Positions 21,446 through 29,412 of a stretch of 64,000 nucleotides of DNA are shown in pieces. The translations under genes were made by a program, and so were the position numbers. Source of the DNA: a virus; the IMG/VR virus record IMGVR_UViG_3300009184_005291, positions 1 to 64,000 of that record; one strand, written 5' to 3'. The notes below the pieces were generated by a model that had not been told where the DNA came from, did not search any database, and was given only the letters and a program-made list of their open reading frames with translations. Every line of letters starts with the position of its first letter. The first letter of the stretch is position 1.

Positions 21446-21640
21446 TTAACTATTATCAAAGTTAGTTTTGTTTAATTCTTTTATAGTAATTTCATTATGT
21501 TTCCACATTTTCCATGTGTTAAATTCTTTGAGAGATTCTAAAGTTTTTTCATGAACCAAAACAAAACCTTCGGGAGCAACTCCACCAAACTTACGAACTT
21601 CACCTTCTTCTTCCAATATTTTTTTTATGTTAACTAGCAT
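21446..21640 (-). CDS. hypothetical protein, 64 aa
   Basis: Small helical charged protein (LVNIKKILEEEGEVRK). ATATTTATC lies directly ahead of its ATG. It overlaps the stop of the HAD gene upstream by 7 bases. Function unknown. Confidence 0.55.
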   Translation of the reverse strand: MLVNIKKILEEEGEVRKFGGVAPEGFVLVHEKTLESLKEFNTWKMWKHNEITIKELNKTNFDNS

Positions 21641-22239
21641 GATAAATATTTTATTATTTTTTCTTTTATTCCACTTTGTTTGATTCCTTCATCACATTGA
21701 GGAGTCCAAACAAAGTTCTCCAATCCCCAATCTCTGTCGTATGGCCCATAATAACTCGCATCAACATGAGTACCCATATGAAGGTCATCAACTGCAACCC
21801 AATGTGTAACTTCGGGATGTGATTTTAACCATTCTTTAATCTCAAAGTGTCTTTCTTGTTCTTGACCATCGGTCCTATTCCAATCAAAATCAGACGGAAC
21901 ACGACCTTCATCTAACCAATTTGTGTAATGAAACACTTCGGTGAATCCGATTGGTTTTTTGATGATACCTTGAGATGTGTAGTATTCTCCCAACTCTTCC
22001 AATGTACCATGTAATCTCCAATCGGAACTTACCACGATTTCAGCACCAGTGGTTTCCAATATTTGATTTAGGATTTTAACCGCCTTTACGTCAAAGTTAT
22101 CGAAACGATACTCAACTGGTAATTGGTTATTATGGTCAAAGACTGGATTTTCACCTAATTTTTTTTGTTTTTTATGTCGGGAACCCCAGTTATTACTGAG
22201 ACAAATTACCCCATCATTATCTAAGAATATTACTTTCAT
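21634..22239 (-). CDS. HAD-superfamily hydrolase
   Basis: The ATG at 22239 places MKVIFLDNDGVICL at the start, the HAD nucleophile motif DxDxV; an ATG at 22269 would add ten unneeded residues. Motif II is VVSSDWR and a late acidic motif is HWVAVDDL. Resembles the HAD domain family seen in phage RNA-repair and nucleotidase proteins. Likely a phosphatase of unknown substrate. Confidence 0.8.
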   Translation of the reverse strand: MKVIFLDNDGVICLSNNWGSRHKKQKKLGENPVFDHNNQLPVEYRFDNFDVKAVKILNQILETTGAEIVVSSDWRLHGTLEELGEYYTSQGIIKKPIGFTEVFHYTNWLDEGRVPSDFDWNRTDGQEQERHFEIKEWLKSHPEVTHWVAVDDLHMGTHVDASYYGPYDRDWGLENFVWTPQCDEGIKQSGIKEKIIKYLSC

Positions 22240-22240
22240 T

Positions 22241-22588
22241 TTATTTCCAAAATACTTGTACTGAAACAATTATGAATGCTAAAATTAAACAGATTATTGT
22301 CTTCGGAGTCATATTTTCTTGAAACAAGGTAGATGACAAAATTGTGAATATGACAACACCTAAAGCAAATCCAATCAATCTGCTAGGCCAAATCTGACCT
22401 CCAAATCCTTGTACATAAAGATTAACGGATTTGATGTAAAGGTAACTGATTGGAATACCTGATAGTAAGAGTAACCAAAGGTATTTCTCTGACCAACCAT
22501 ATTTGATTGACCCTTGTAGCTGTATAAATGATCCTATTTGACCTAAAATCATTAACAGTGTCGCTAGTATTATTTTTGTGATATCCAT
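22241..22588 (-). CDS. four-helix membrane protein, EamA/DMT-like half
   Basis: 115 aa with four hydrophobic segments (about 4-22, 36-54, 69-89, 94-113), the size and layout of single DMT-type half transporters. GQIGSFIQLQG and ALGVVIFT stretches fit. No substrate can be inferred. Confidence 0.6.
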   Translation of the reverse strand: MDITKIILATLLMILGQIGSFIQLQGSIKYGWSEKYLWLLLLSGIPISYLYIKSVNLYVQGFGGQIWPSRLIGFALGVVIFTILSSTLFQENMTPKTIICLILAFIIVSVQVFWK

Positions 22589-22602
22589 TTTGTAAAGATA
22601 AA

Positions 22603-22632
22603 AAAAATCCCTTGAATATTCGAGGGATTTTT
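22603..22632 (-). terminator. rho-independent terminator
   Basis: AAAATCCCT/AGGGATTTT stem with flanking A/T runs, after the stop at 22631. Confidence 0.75.
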
Positions 22633-23077
22633 AATTTTTGATAAGGTTTATGATTTTTTTTATTTTCGTTTTATTTTCTCTGACACCTGCTTTGAGAGAA
22701 AGAATTTTTTCTACTTCGAATCGTAAAAGTTCTTTGGAATTTGTTGAGGACACTCCATGTTTGAGAACCTCTTCCACCCCATGGGATCTGTGATACGCAT
22801 CCAAGTGAGTTGAGGACACTCCATGTTTGAGAACCTCTTCCACCCATTCCTCTATAACAGGTTCATATTCTTTCCGTTCCATGCCAAACAACGGAAAAAA
22901 ATCATTGAAGAATGAGTATCTCCACCATAGAACTCCCACACTTTTTAGTTCCAAATACCAATACTTATTTGCACGATCGATGAACCAAATCGAGTTATTA
23001 TCATCCACAATGATTTCAGCCTGACCTAAATCTTGGTCTAACTTTTTGAAAATGATTTTTTTAAGCCTTTCGTGCAT
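22631..23077 (-). CDS. hypothetical protein with internal 22-residue duplication
   Basis: 148 aa. VEEVLKHGVSST occurs twice, 22 residues apart, encoded by identical 37-base segments (22743-22779 and 22809-22845). The N-terminal part (IIVDDNNSIWFIDRANKYW) looks like a small alpha/beta domain. Function unknown; the duplication is recent and in frame. Confidence 0.65.
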   Translation of the reverse strand: MHERLKKIIFKKLDQDLGQAEIIVDDNNSIWFIDRANKYWYLELKSVGVLWWRYSFFNDFFPLFGMERKEYEPVIEEWVEEVLKHGVSSTHLDAYHRSHGVEEVLKHGVSSTNSKELLRFEVEKILSLKAGVRENKTKIKKIINLIKN

Positions 23078-23156
23078 ATTGGTTGATGTCTATGTGATAC
23101 AAAAATACTAATATTTTACGTAATTCAAAAATTAAGGTTTCCTTCGAAAGGGAATT

Positions 23157-23190
23157 AAAAAAAAAAGGGAGTCATTGACTCCCTTTTTTA
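23157..23190 (-). terminator. terminator of the tmRNA gene
   Basis: GGGAGTCA/TGACTCCC with A6 and T6 flanks, directly after the tmRNA 3' end. Confidence 0.85.
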
Positions 23191-23197
23191 TTGATTG

Positions 23198-23610
23198 TGG
23201 AGGTGCAGGTTACCGCCACCTGGTCTTACCCGCCATATCAAAAATGGACTACACGTTTAGGTCAAGGTTTGTGATACCTTCCGAAATAGATGGTTCCTAT
23301 TTTGACATCGTTACCAACAACTGTGTCGAGTTCACTTGTAATAAGGTAGCCCTCTGAACGTGACCTTTGATACGCTTCGGGTGGTATCGCACCTTGGAGG
23401 GCTTCTGTTCCTAGGTTATATGCCCATTCGACCTGACGTTGTATCTACTTATCAAGCAGTTACAACAGATGCTTCTCTAGTTAAACCTAAAGCAGACATC
23501 TTAGCAAGAGTATTGCCGTTTACTTTCTTCACCGTGGATTTAAGTCATAGATGAATTCTGACTACGTGCCCATTGATTATACAAACGTTAATCAATTCTA
23601 TTTCACCCCC
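23198..23610 (-). ncRNA. ssrA: tmRNA (transfer-messenger RNA)
   Basis: About 413 bases. The 5' GGGGGTG (23610-23604) pairs with 3' CACCTCC (23205-23199). The T-stem CAGGT/ACCTG is perfect but has the loop GGCGGTA instead of TTCGAAT. The hallmark TAAACGTGTAG lies at 23259-23249. A short frame ends ...REASVVTA then TGA-TAA (about 23523-23449), giving a hydrophobic tag end. CCA is not encoded. Rescues stalled ribosomes and tags their products for proteolysis; partner proteases may be the phage ClpC and ClpP. Confidence 0.88.
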
Positions 23611-23619
23611 ATTGTTGTA

Positions 23620-23627
23620 CAAATGTA
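23620..23627 (-). promoter_or_regulatory. ssrA: Bacteroidota-type -7 element TACATTTG
   Basis: TAnnTTTG ending 9 bases before the tmRNA 5' end. Confidence 0.55.
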
Positions 23628-23671
23628 AGTATAAATATCTCCAAATCCAACCGAATTGATATTTATTTCAT

Positions 23672-24718
23672 ATGATAAGTTTAGAAACATTTGTTGCTCT
23701 GAGAAATTACGTCAAAGGAAAAATTGACGCTCATCAACTTATGGATGCAGACAAATTGTTTGATTCGATTAAAGAGAATTATAGATATCCTGCTGAAAGT
23801 ATTATTCGTATTGACTTCAGAAACAAAGAAGATCTTCTCAAAACCTTGGGATTAGCGGATGACGATATATATTTTTATTTTGATGTGACAAGTCCTTATA
23901 ATAGTTATGAGTTCATAGATCATTACTCCGCTATAGAAGAGTTCAAAGATGGGTATGGATTTTACAATTATTTAGATGAAGAAAATAAATATACCTTGTC
24001 TCAAATATCTCGTGCGATTTTACCAAAAAAAGTTGACTTTGGAGATGATGAATTTTTACAAGAATTATCCGCAGTTTTATTACAAAACTTCAAACAAGAA
24101 ACTGAAGATATAATTGATGAATACGCGGCCGAGAAAAATTATCAAATGAACCGAGAGGCATATAAAGTTGTAGAAAAGGAATTACAGGATTACACTGATT
24201 CATTAGCATTTGAGGTCACCGATTCGGGATTAAGAATTAGTGTTGGTCAACTAATACAACTTTATTTGATGGAGAATGCAATTCATATACCATTAAAAAA
24301 ATTGCTTGAAAAAGTTTTTGAATCTAACAAACAATATTTTGGATGGTCTGATGATATCTACGAATACGCCAATGATGACGATTTTGATTCGGTAAGTTTT
24401 AATAAATATGCTGGAAGAATATTAGATAATATTTTAGACAGAATCGTAGACGCTGGAGAAGAATTGGGAGTAGACATAAATGACTTTACCTCCATGACGG
24501 CAAGAATCGAAAAAAAGTTCAAAGCTGGAGAATGGTATTTTTTACCAAAAGACAAGACCAAACAGACTAGATTCAAAGTGGAGGGATTTGAATTTCCTAA
24601 TATGAAAATATCGGTATTATTACAAAAAGGATTGAAAGAAAAAAAAGTATCATTATCAGAACAAAATTTTTATAATTTATTATATCAACCATCATTATTC
24701 AGTTTGGATGAAATCTAA
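23672..24718 (+). CDS. hypothetical protein, 348 aa
   Basis: Large soluble acidic, helix-rich protein (AVLLQNFKQETEDIIDEY). No recognised domain. GATATTTATTTC lies ahead of its start, so it is probably a late gene. It is followed closely by the M20 peptidase gene. Confidence 0.65.
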   Translation: MISLETFVALRNYVKGKIDAHQLMDADKLFDSIKENYRYPAESIIRIDFRNKEDLLKTLGLADDDIYFYFDVTSPYNSYEFIDHYSAIEEFKDGYGFYNYLDEENKYTLSQISRAILPKKVDFGDDEFLQELSAVLLQNFKQETEDIIDEYAAEKNYQMNREAYKVVEKELQDYTDSLAFEVTDSGLRISVGQLIQLYLMENAIHIPLKKLLEKVFESNKQYFGWSDDIYEYANDDDFDSVSFNKYAGRILDNILDRIVDAGEELGVDINDFTSMTARIEKKFKAGEWYFLPKDKTKQTRFKVEGFEFPNMKISVLLQKGLKEKKVSLSEQNFYNLLYQPSLFSLDEI

Positions 24719-24738
24719 TTTATTTGTATCTTTATAAG

Positions 24739-25572
24739 ATGAACGATATAAATTTGCTCAAAGAAGTTTTGAGCGTACCTACAAAAACTAATCAAGAACA
24801 TCGGATGGTTGAATTTTTGGTTAATTGGTTAACTGAAAACAACATTGAACATTATGTCGATGACAAAATGAATGTCTATGCTACCAAGCAAGAGACATCT
24901 GATATTCCTGAAGATTTTTATTTTCCTTGTGTAATTTCACACACTGATACTGTCCACCACATAGATACAATTAACATCAGAGAAATGATGTTGGAAAATG
25001 CTCAAGGAGAACTTAAACCTTCTTTGAAAGCATTCAACGATATAGATTTGCCTACAGGTATTGGAGGAGATGATAAATGTGGTGTATTTGCTTGTTTAAC
25101 TTTATTAAAGGAATTACCAAATCTTAAAGCAGCATTCTTTGTTTCAGAAGAAACTGGATGTCACGGATCTCGTGCTGCAGATTCTAAATTTTTCGAAAAT
25201 GTTGGATATGGTATTCAGTTTGATGCTCCTGAAAATTGGATGATTACTGAAAAATGTTTTGGACAAGTATTATTCGACAGAGAAACAGAATTTTTTGAAA
25301 AAATTGATAAGGTTTTGACTGAGGGTATGGATAATGATAGAATGCAATATATGGTTCATCCGTACACAGATGTTTATGCTTTGAGAAGTAAATTTGACTT
25401 TTCTTGTATCAATTTTTCTATTGGTTATTATGATTACCATACTCCGAACGAATACGTAGTAATCGAAGATGTATTCAACGGAATAGAAATGGGTAGAAAA
25501 ATGATTGAAGAATTAGGATATAAGTTACATTTCAAAAAATCAGTCCCTAAAGGACAGTGGCATCCATTTTAA
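24739..25572 (+). CDS. M20/M28-type zinc aminopeptidase family protein
   Basis: ATG at 24739 follows TATCTTTATAAG almost directly, so the leader is very short. Metal-binding SHTDTVHH, then GGDDKCGV, then the catalytic Glu in SEETGCHGS and the late ligand YHTPNEY are in the order of M20 peptidases (peptidase T group). Length, 277 aa, lacks part of the dimerisation domain. Likely hydrolyses peptides or related amides; use in infection unknown. Confidence 0.82.
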   Translation: MNDINLLKEVLSVPTKTNQEHRMVEFLVNWLTENNIEHYVDDKMNVYATKQETSDIPEDFYFPCVISHTDTVHHIDTINIREMMLENAQGELKPSLKAFNDIDLPTGIGGDDKCGVFACLTLLKELPNLKAAFFVSEETGCHGSRAADSKFFENVGYGIQFDAPENWMITEKCFGQVLFDRETEFFEKIDKVLTEGMDNDRMQYMVHPYTDVYALRSKFDFSCINFSIGYYDYHTPNEYVVIEDVFNGIEMGRKMIEELGYKLHFKKSVPKGQWHPF

Positions 25573-26181
25573 TTAGATAAAATCCTCTAACTTATCTATG
25601 TGTCTTTTAACAATCGGGTGGTCTTGAATATCTTCATATTGACCTCCCGATTTTTTTATTTGTTTAATGTCGTTTATAATTTGTTGGATACCTCCACGAA
25701 CCATTTTGGACATCGAAGGATATTGTTGTACGTAAGGAGAAAGAGAAAATAATTTTTTCGCGATTTCTATTGGTATATTTAACTCGATTACGATTTTTGC
25801 CACCATATTTTTAGCAAACGCATCCGCATCCAATTCCATTTCCCAATATTGTTTATATAGTGCCTCAAAATCTTCTAAGTCGAAATCAGTTAGTGGATTG
25901 AGCATTTTCAAATCTCTCATTTGTTCTTCGTGCCTGAGTTCGTGAAATATGGTATACAGGAAATCTCCGATAGTCTCCATTTGTATTGGAGAACATATAA
26001 TTACTTGGTCACGAGTTCTCACTCCTTTGAATCCCGACGAACAAGAGTTCAAAAATTTTACGTTAATCTCATTATCTCGAATATAGTTTACGACAAAGTT
26101 TTCGATTGCATCAACTTTGGATTCTAATTCTGATGGGAAAGAATTTTTGAACTTTTCTAATAGTCTGGAAAAATTACTCAT
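25573..26181 (-). CDS. HExxH zinc metallopeptidase-like protein
   Basis: 202 aa. TIFHELRHEEQM carries HExxH, and EMELDADAFA about 45 residues on gives the third ligand, as in gluzincin-like families. A helical C-terminus follows. No signal peptide, so cytoplasmic or virion-internal. TATATTTATAATT lies directly ahead of the ATG. Confidence 0.8.
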   Translation of the reverse strand: MSNFSRLLEKFKNSFPSELESKVDAIENFVVNYIRDNEINVKFLNSCSSGFKGVRTRDQVIICSPIQMETIGDFLYTIFHELRHEEQMRDLKMLNPLTDFDLEDFEALYKQYWEMELDADAFAKNMVAKIVIELNIPIEIAKKLFSLSPYVQQYPSMSKMVRGGIQQIINDIKQIKKSGGQYEDIQDHPIVKRHIDKLEDFI

Positions 26182-26188
26182 AATTATA

Positions 26189-26221
26189 AATATAAAAAAA
26201 GGGGGAATTATCCCCCTTTTT
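26189..26221 (-). terminator. terminator after clpC-like gene
   Basis: AAAAGGGGG-aattat-CCCCCTTTT hairpin ahead of the next gene. Confidence 0.85.
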
Positions 26222-26224
26222 AAT

Positions 26225-28240
26225 TTACCGTCCTTTCTTGACTACTTTGACTACTTCATCTTCGACTTTAATCACATAGGTTTTACCTGGTATGATTTTG
26301 TCGGTCAGAACTTCTTCAGATAATAAGTCTTCAACCTTATCTTGAATCGCTCTCTTGAGTGGTCTAGCACCGTATACCTCATCATATCCGATTTTTGATA
26401 GGTAATTCAAAAGTGATTCATCGTAAGTAATCTTATACTTCATTTCTTCAAGACGCTTCATCAACTTTTTAAGTTCGATGTCGGTGATTTTCTTAATGTC
26501 ATCTTGTGATAGAGAATTGAAAACGATAGTATCATCGATACGATTGATGAATTCAGGAGAGAAGAAATTTTTCATTTCTTTCATCAAGATTTCCTTCTTC
26601 GCTTCTTCGTTACTATAGGTATTGTTGGAGAATCCAATACCAGTTCCAAAGTCTTGTAATTTCTTCACACCAAGATTTGAGGTCAAGATGATAAGGGTAT
26701 TCTTGAAGTTAATCTTTCTACCCAAACTATCTGTAACGTGACCATCGTCCAAGATTTGAAGTAATACTGTAAACACATCTTTGTGAGCTTTTTCAACCTC
26801 ATCAAACAAGATGACAGAGTAAGGTTTATTCTTAACCTTTTCGGTCAACAATCCACCTTCTTCGTATCCAACATAGCCTGGAGGTGCCCCAACCAATTTG
26901 GATACGGTGTGTTTTTCTTGATATTCGGACATATCAACACGGATTAACGAATCTTCACTACCGAACATTTCTTTCGCTAGTTGTTTCGCTAAGTGAGTTT
27001 TACCAACACCTGTGGAACCCAAGAATACGAACGAACCAATTGGACGATTTGGATCTTTGATACCAAGTCGATTTCTCTTGATGGATTTTGCGACCTTGAT
27101 TACCGCAGCATCTTGACCAATTACGGTTCCAACAATATGTTTGTCCAAATTGATAAGTGCTTTAGTATCGTCAACCGACATTCTGCTCACAGGGATTTTA
27201 GTCATGTTTGATACCACATCATAAACATCCTCCAAGGTAATCTTTTGTTTGTCTTTGGACATTTGTTCTTCAAACTTTTGTTTTTCTTGTTCCAATTTGT
27301 CCAACAACTTTTTCTCTTTGTCTCTTAGATGTGCCGCTTGTTCGTAATTCTGTTTCTTAACAACATCCATTTTCTGTTGTTTAAGTTCTGCAGCTTTACG
27401 TTTCAAGTCTTCAATCGCTTCAGGAACTTTAAGTTCAGTCTGCATCTTAGCTCCAACTTCATCCAAAATGTCGAATGCTTTGTCAGGAAATTCACGGTCG
27501 GTAATATATCTGTCCGCCAACTTCACACAAGTTTCGATTACTTCATTTGAATAAATTACCTTGTGGTATGTTTCGTATTTATCTCGAACGTTATTCAAAA
27601 TTTGAATTGTTTCTGCTACGGTAGAAGGTTCCACAATCACTTTCTGAAATCTACGCTCCAACGCTCCATCTTTTTCAATGTGTTTTCTGAACTCATCCAA
27701 AGTTGTTGCACCGATTACTTGAATTTCACCACGAGATAATGCCGGTTTGAAGATGTTGGAACCATCCATAGTTCCTGATGAATTACCTGAACCAACTAAA
27801 GTATGAATTTCATCGATGAACACGATAATGTTCGGGTTCGCCTGAAGTTCTTCAATGATTACTTTCATTCTTTCCTCGAATTGACCACGGTATTTTGTAC
27901 CGGCAACAACTGAAGTCAAGTCCAAATTCACAAGTCGTTTATCCAACAAATTACGTGGACATTCACCATTCACAATTTTCATTGCTAAACCTTCAGCAAT
28001 AGCGGTCTTACCACAACCAGGTTCTCCGATAATGATTGGGTTATTCTTTTTTCTTCGTGAAAGAATCTGAGCAATTCTTAGGATTTCTCTATCCCTTCCG
28101 ATTACGGGATCTAGCTTACCTTCTTCGGCAAGTTTATTCAAATCTCTACTGAAATTGTCTAGTACAGGAGTCGAGCTGTCCGCAGCGGACTTCTGTTTTT
28201 TACTCATCATTTTGTCTTCGTCGTCCATTAAGTCGTTCAT
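26225..28240 (-). CDS. ClpC-like AAA+ unfoldase without N-domain
   Basis: 671 aa. Two AAA+ modules: Walker A GEPGCGKT (72-79) with Walker B IVFIDEIH, and GSTGVGKT (409-416) with SVILFDE. A UVR-type middle segment (NYEQAAHLRDKEKK, about 298-311) marks ClpC rather than ClpB. The loop TGIGFSNN carries IGF at about 535-537, the tripeptide that docks on ClpP. The usual N-terminal substrate/adaptor domain is missing; the protein starts with about 30 charged residues. Probably feeds the phage (or host) ClpP. Divergent from a UVR protein gene. Confidence 0.92.
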   Translation of the reverse strand: MNDLMDDEDKMMSKKQKSAADSSTPVLDNFSRDLNKLAEEGKLDPVIGRDREILRIAQILSRRKKNNPIIIGEPGCGKTAIAEGLAMKIVNGECPRNLLDKRLVNLDLTSVVAGTKYRGQFEERMKVIIEELQANPNIIVFIDEIHTLVGSGNSSGTMDGSNIFKPALSRGEIQVIGATTLDEFRKHIEKDGALERRFQKVIVEPSTVAETIQILNNVRDKYETYHKVIYSNEVIETCVKLADRYITDREFPDKAFDILDEVGAKMQTELKVPEAIEDLKRKAAELKQQKMDVVKKQNYEQAAHLRDKEKKLLDKLEQEKQKFEEQMSKDKQKITLEDVYDVVSNMTKIPVSRMSVDDTKALINLDKHIVGTVIGQDAAVIKVAKSIKRNRLGIKDPNRPIGSFVFLGSTGVGKTHLAKQLAKEMFGSEDSLIRVDMSEYQEKHTVSKLVGAPPGYVGYEEGGLLTEKVKNKPYSVILFDEVEKAHKDVFTVLLQILDDGHVTDSLGRKINFKNTLIILTSNLGVKKLQDFGTGIGFSNNTYSNEEAKKEILMKEMKNFFSPEFINRIDDTIVFNSLSQDDIKKITDIELKKLMKRLEEMKYKITYDESLLNYLSKIGYDEVYGARPLKRAIQDKVEDLLSEEVLTDKIIPGKTYVIKVEDEVVKVVKKGR

Positions 28241-28303
28241 AATGTTTTTTAGTTTTTACAAAGTAATAACAAATTTAGTTCTTATCCAAATGATTTGACA
28301 AAT

Positions 28304-28342
28304 TGTCAGAAATATTTATTTTTATTAAATCTTTTTCTGACA
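28304..28342. promoter_or_regulatory. inverted repeat in the clpC/UVR divergent region
   Basis: TGTCAGAA (28304-28311) and TTCTGACA (28335-28342), spaced by 23 AT-rich bases including TATTTAT. A candidate operator controlling both directions. Confidence 0.45.
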
Positions 28343-28418
28343 TAATGTCATATAAAAACCATCGGCATAAATCTTGAAACAAAGATAACAAATAAACTTA
28401 AAATAAAAAACTAAAATT

Positions 28419-28790
28419 ATGTTTGGTAACAGAAGATCGTATAACGACATTTTTAGAGCATTCGATGAAATGTTCACACAATTAACCCCAAATAACGGTG
28501 AGTGGAAAACTCAAAGTAAAGTTTCAGAAGATGGAACAATGAAAATAACTACGTATTACTACGACAACGCTAAAACAAACCCAACTTCAAAAAATCTGAA
28601 ACAACAACTTGAAATCGCAATTGAAAATGAAGATTTTGAAAAAGCGGTTGAACTAAGAGACCAAATCAAGAAATTGGATATCAATCAAAAGGAAATCAAC
28701 AAACTTGAAGAGGAACTCAAAAAATCAATCGAACAACAAAACTTTGAAAAATCAATTGAGATTCGAGACCAACTCAAAAAACTAAAGTAA
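28419..28790 (+). CDS. UVR-motif protein, candidate ClpC adaptor
   Basis: 123 aa. Two UVR motifs are clear: NEDFEKAVELRDQIKKL (about residues 68-84) and QNFEKSIEIRDQLKKL (about 107-122), separated by a charged helix. UVR helices mediate protein contacts in UvrB/UvrC, ClpC and the adaptor McsA. Its position back to back with the ClpC-like gene suggests it acts as adaptor or regulator of that unfoldase (inference). The N-terminal 60 residues are unrelated to McsA zinc fingers. Confidence 0.75.
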   Translation: MFGNRRSYNDIFRAFDEMFTQLTPNNGEWKTQSKVSEDGTMKITTYYYDNAKTNPTSKNLKQQLEIAIENEDFEKAVELRDQIKKLDINQKEINKLEEELKKSIEQQNFEKSIEIRDQLKKLK

Positions 28791-28793
28791 AAT

Positions 28794-28825
28794 AATCCCC
28801 ACTCAAAAGGTGGGGATTTTTATTT
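28794..28825 (+). terminator. rho-independent terminator
   Basis: AATCCCCAC/GTGGGGATT hairpin followed by T-rich sequence. Confidence 0.85.
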
Positions 28826-28869
28826 TATATTGATTATCATACATAAAAAGTTTTATAATATTTATATTT

Positions 28870-29202
28870 ATGAAACCATTCGAAAGATATCTAACTCACT
28901 TAACCGACTTAAGAAAATTTTTGGACACATATTTGGAAATGAGACAATATTTCCAAGAATTAGATTTTTCTGAAAAGGACATGGAAAGTCCTCCAATGTA
29001 TACTGAAAAAATGTTTTTATATCATGAGAGATTAAATCGGCTCCATACTGACGTATTAAAACAAGTTAATGATTTTGGGTTTGATGTTTCTGAAGAAGAA
29101 TTTGATGATTTTATAGTACCACGACTGAAAAAGATAAACGAACTAATACCCCTTAAAGATGGCAATAGTAAAAGAACAGATATTGGGAACGAAGATTATT
29201 AA
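28870..29202 (+). CDS. hypothetical protein, 110 aa
   Basis: Helical soluble protein (LRKFLDTYLEMRQYFQ). TATTTATATTT lies ahead of the ATG. The KTSC gene overlaps its last 44 bases. No recognised domain. Confidence 0.65.
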   Translation: MKPFERYLTHLTDLRKFLDTYLEMRQYFQELDFSEKDMESPPMYTEKMFLYHERLNRLHTDVLKQVNDFGFDVSEEEFDDFIVPRLKKINELIPLKDGNSKRTDIGNEDY

Positions 29203-29401
29203 TGAAATTAAATCTTCCAATATAAAAAAAACTGAATACGACACCGAAACCAAAAAACTCGTTATAGAATTTAATAATGGATTCAAATATGAGTACGATG
29301 ATGTTCCACATCAGATTTACACTAAATTTAGAATGTCAGAGTCTCAAGGGAAGTTTTTTACCACTGACATATCCAAGGCCTACAAGTACAAGAAGTTGTA
29401 G
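29159..29401 (+). CDS. KTSC-domain protein, 80 aa
   Basis: The KTSC fold is visible from SSNIKKTEYDTETKKL through FKYEYDDVPHQIYTKF to SQGKFF. These small proteins are widespread in phages and bacteria; function is uncertain, with a suggested link to nucleic-acid or lysyl-tRNA-synthetase-like domains. Overlaps the previous gene. Confidence 0.85.
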   Translation: MAIVKEQILGTKIINEIKSSNIKKTEYDTETKKLVIEFNNGFKYEYDDVPHQIYTKFRMSESQGKFFTTDISKAYKYKKL

Positions 29402-29409
29402 TATTTATA
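29402..29409 (+). promoter_or_regulatory. putative late promoter element TATTTATA
   Basis: Four bases ahead of the ATG at 29413, so the element cannot act as a normal -10 for this start unless the message is leaderless. Confidence 0.35.
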
Positions 29410-29412
29410 TAA

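Noticed and set aside
23175-23554. Two plus-strand reading frames of 60 and 64 codons
   Set aside because: They lie entirely within the minus-strand tmRNA, have unlikely composition and no start signals.
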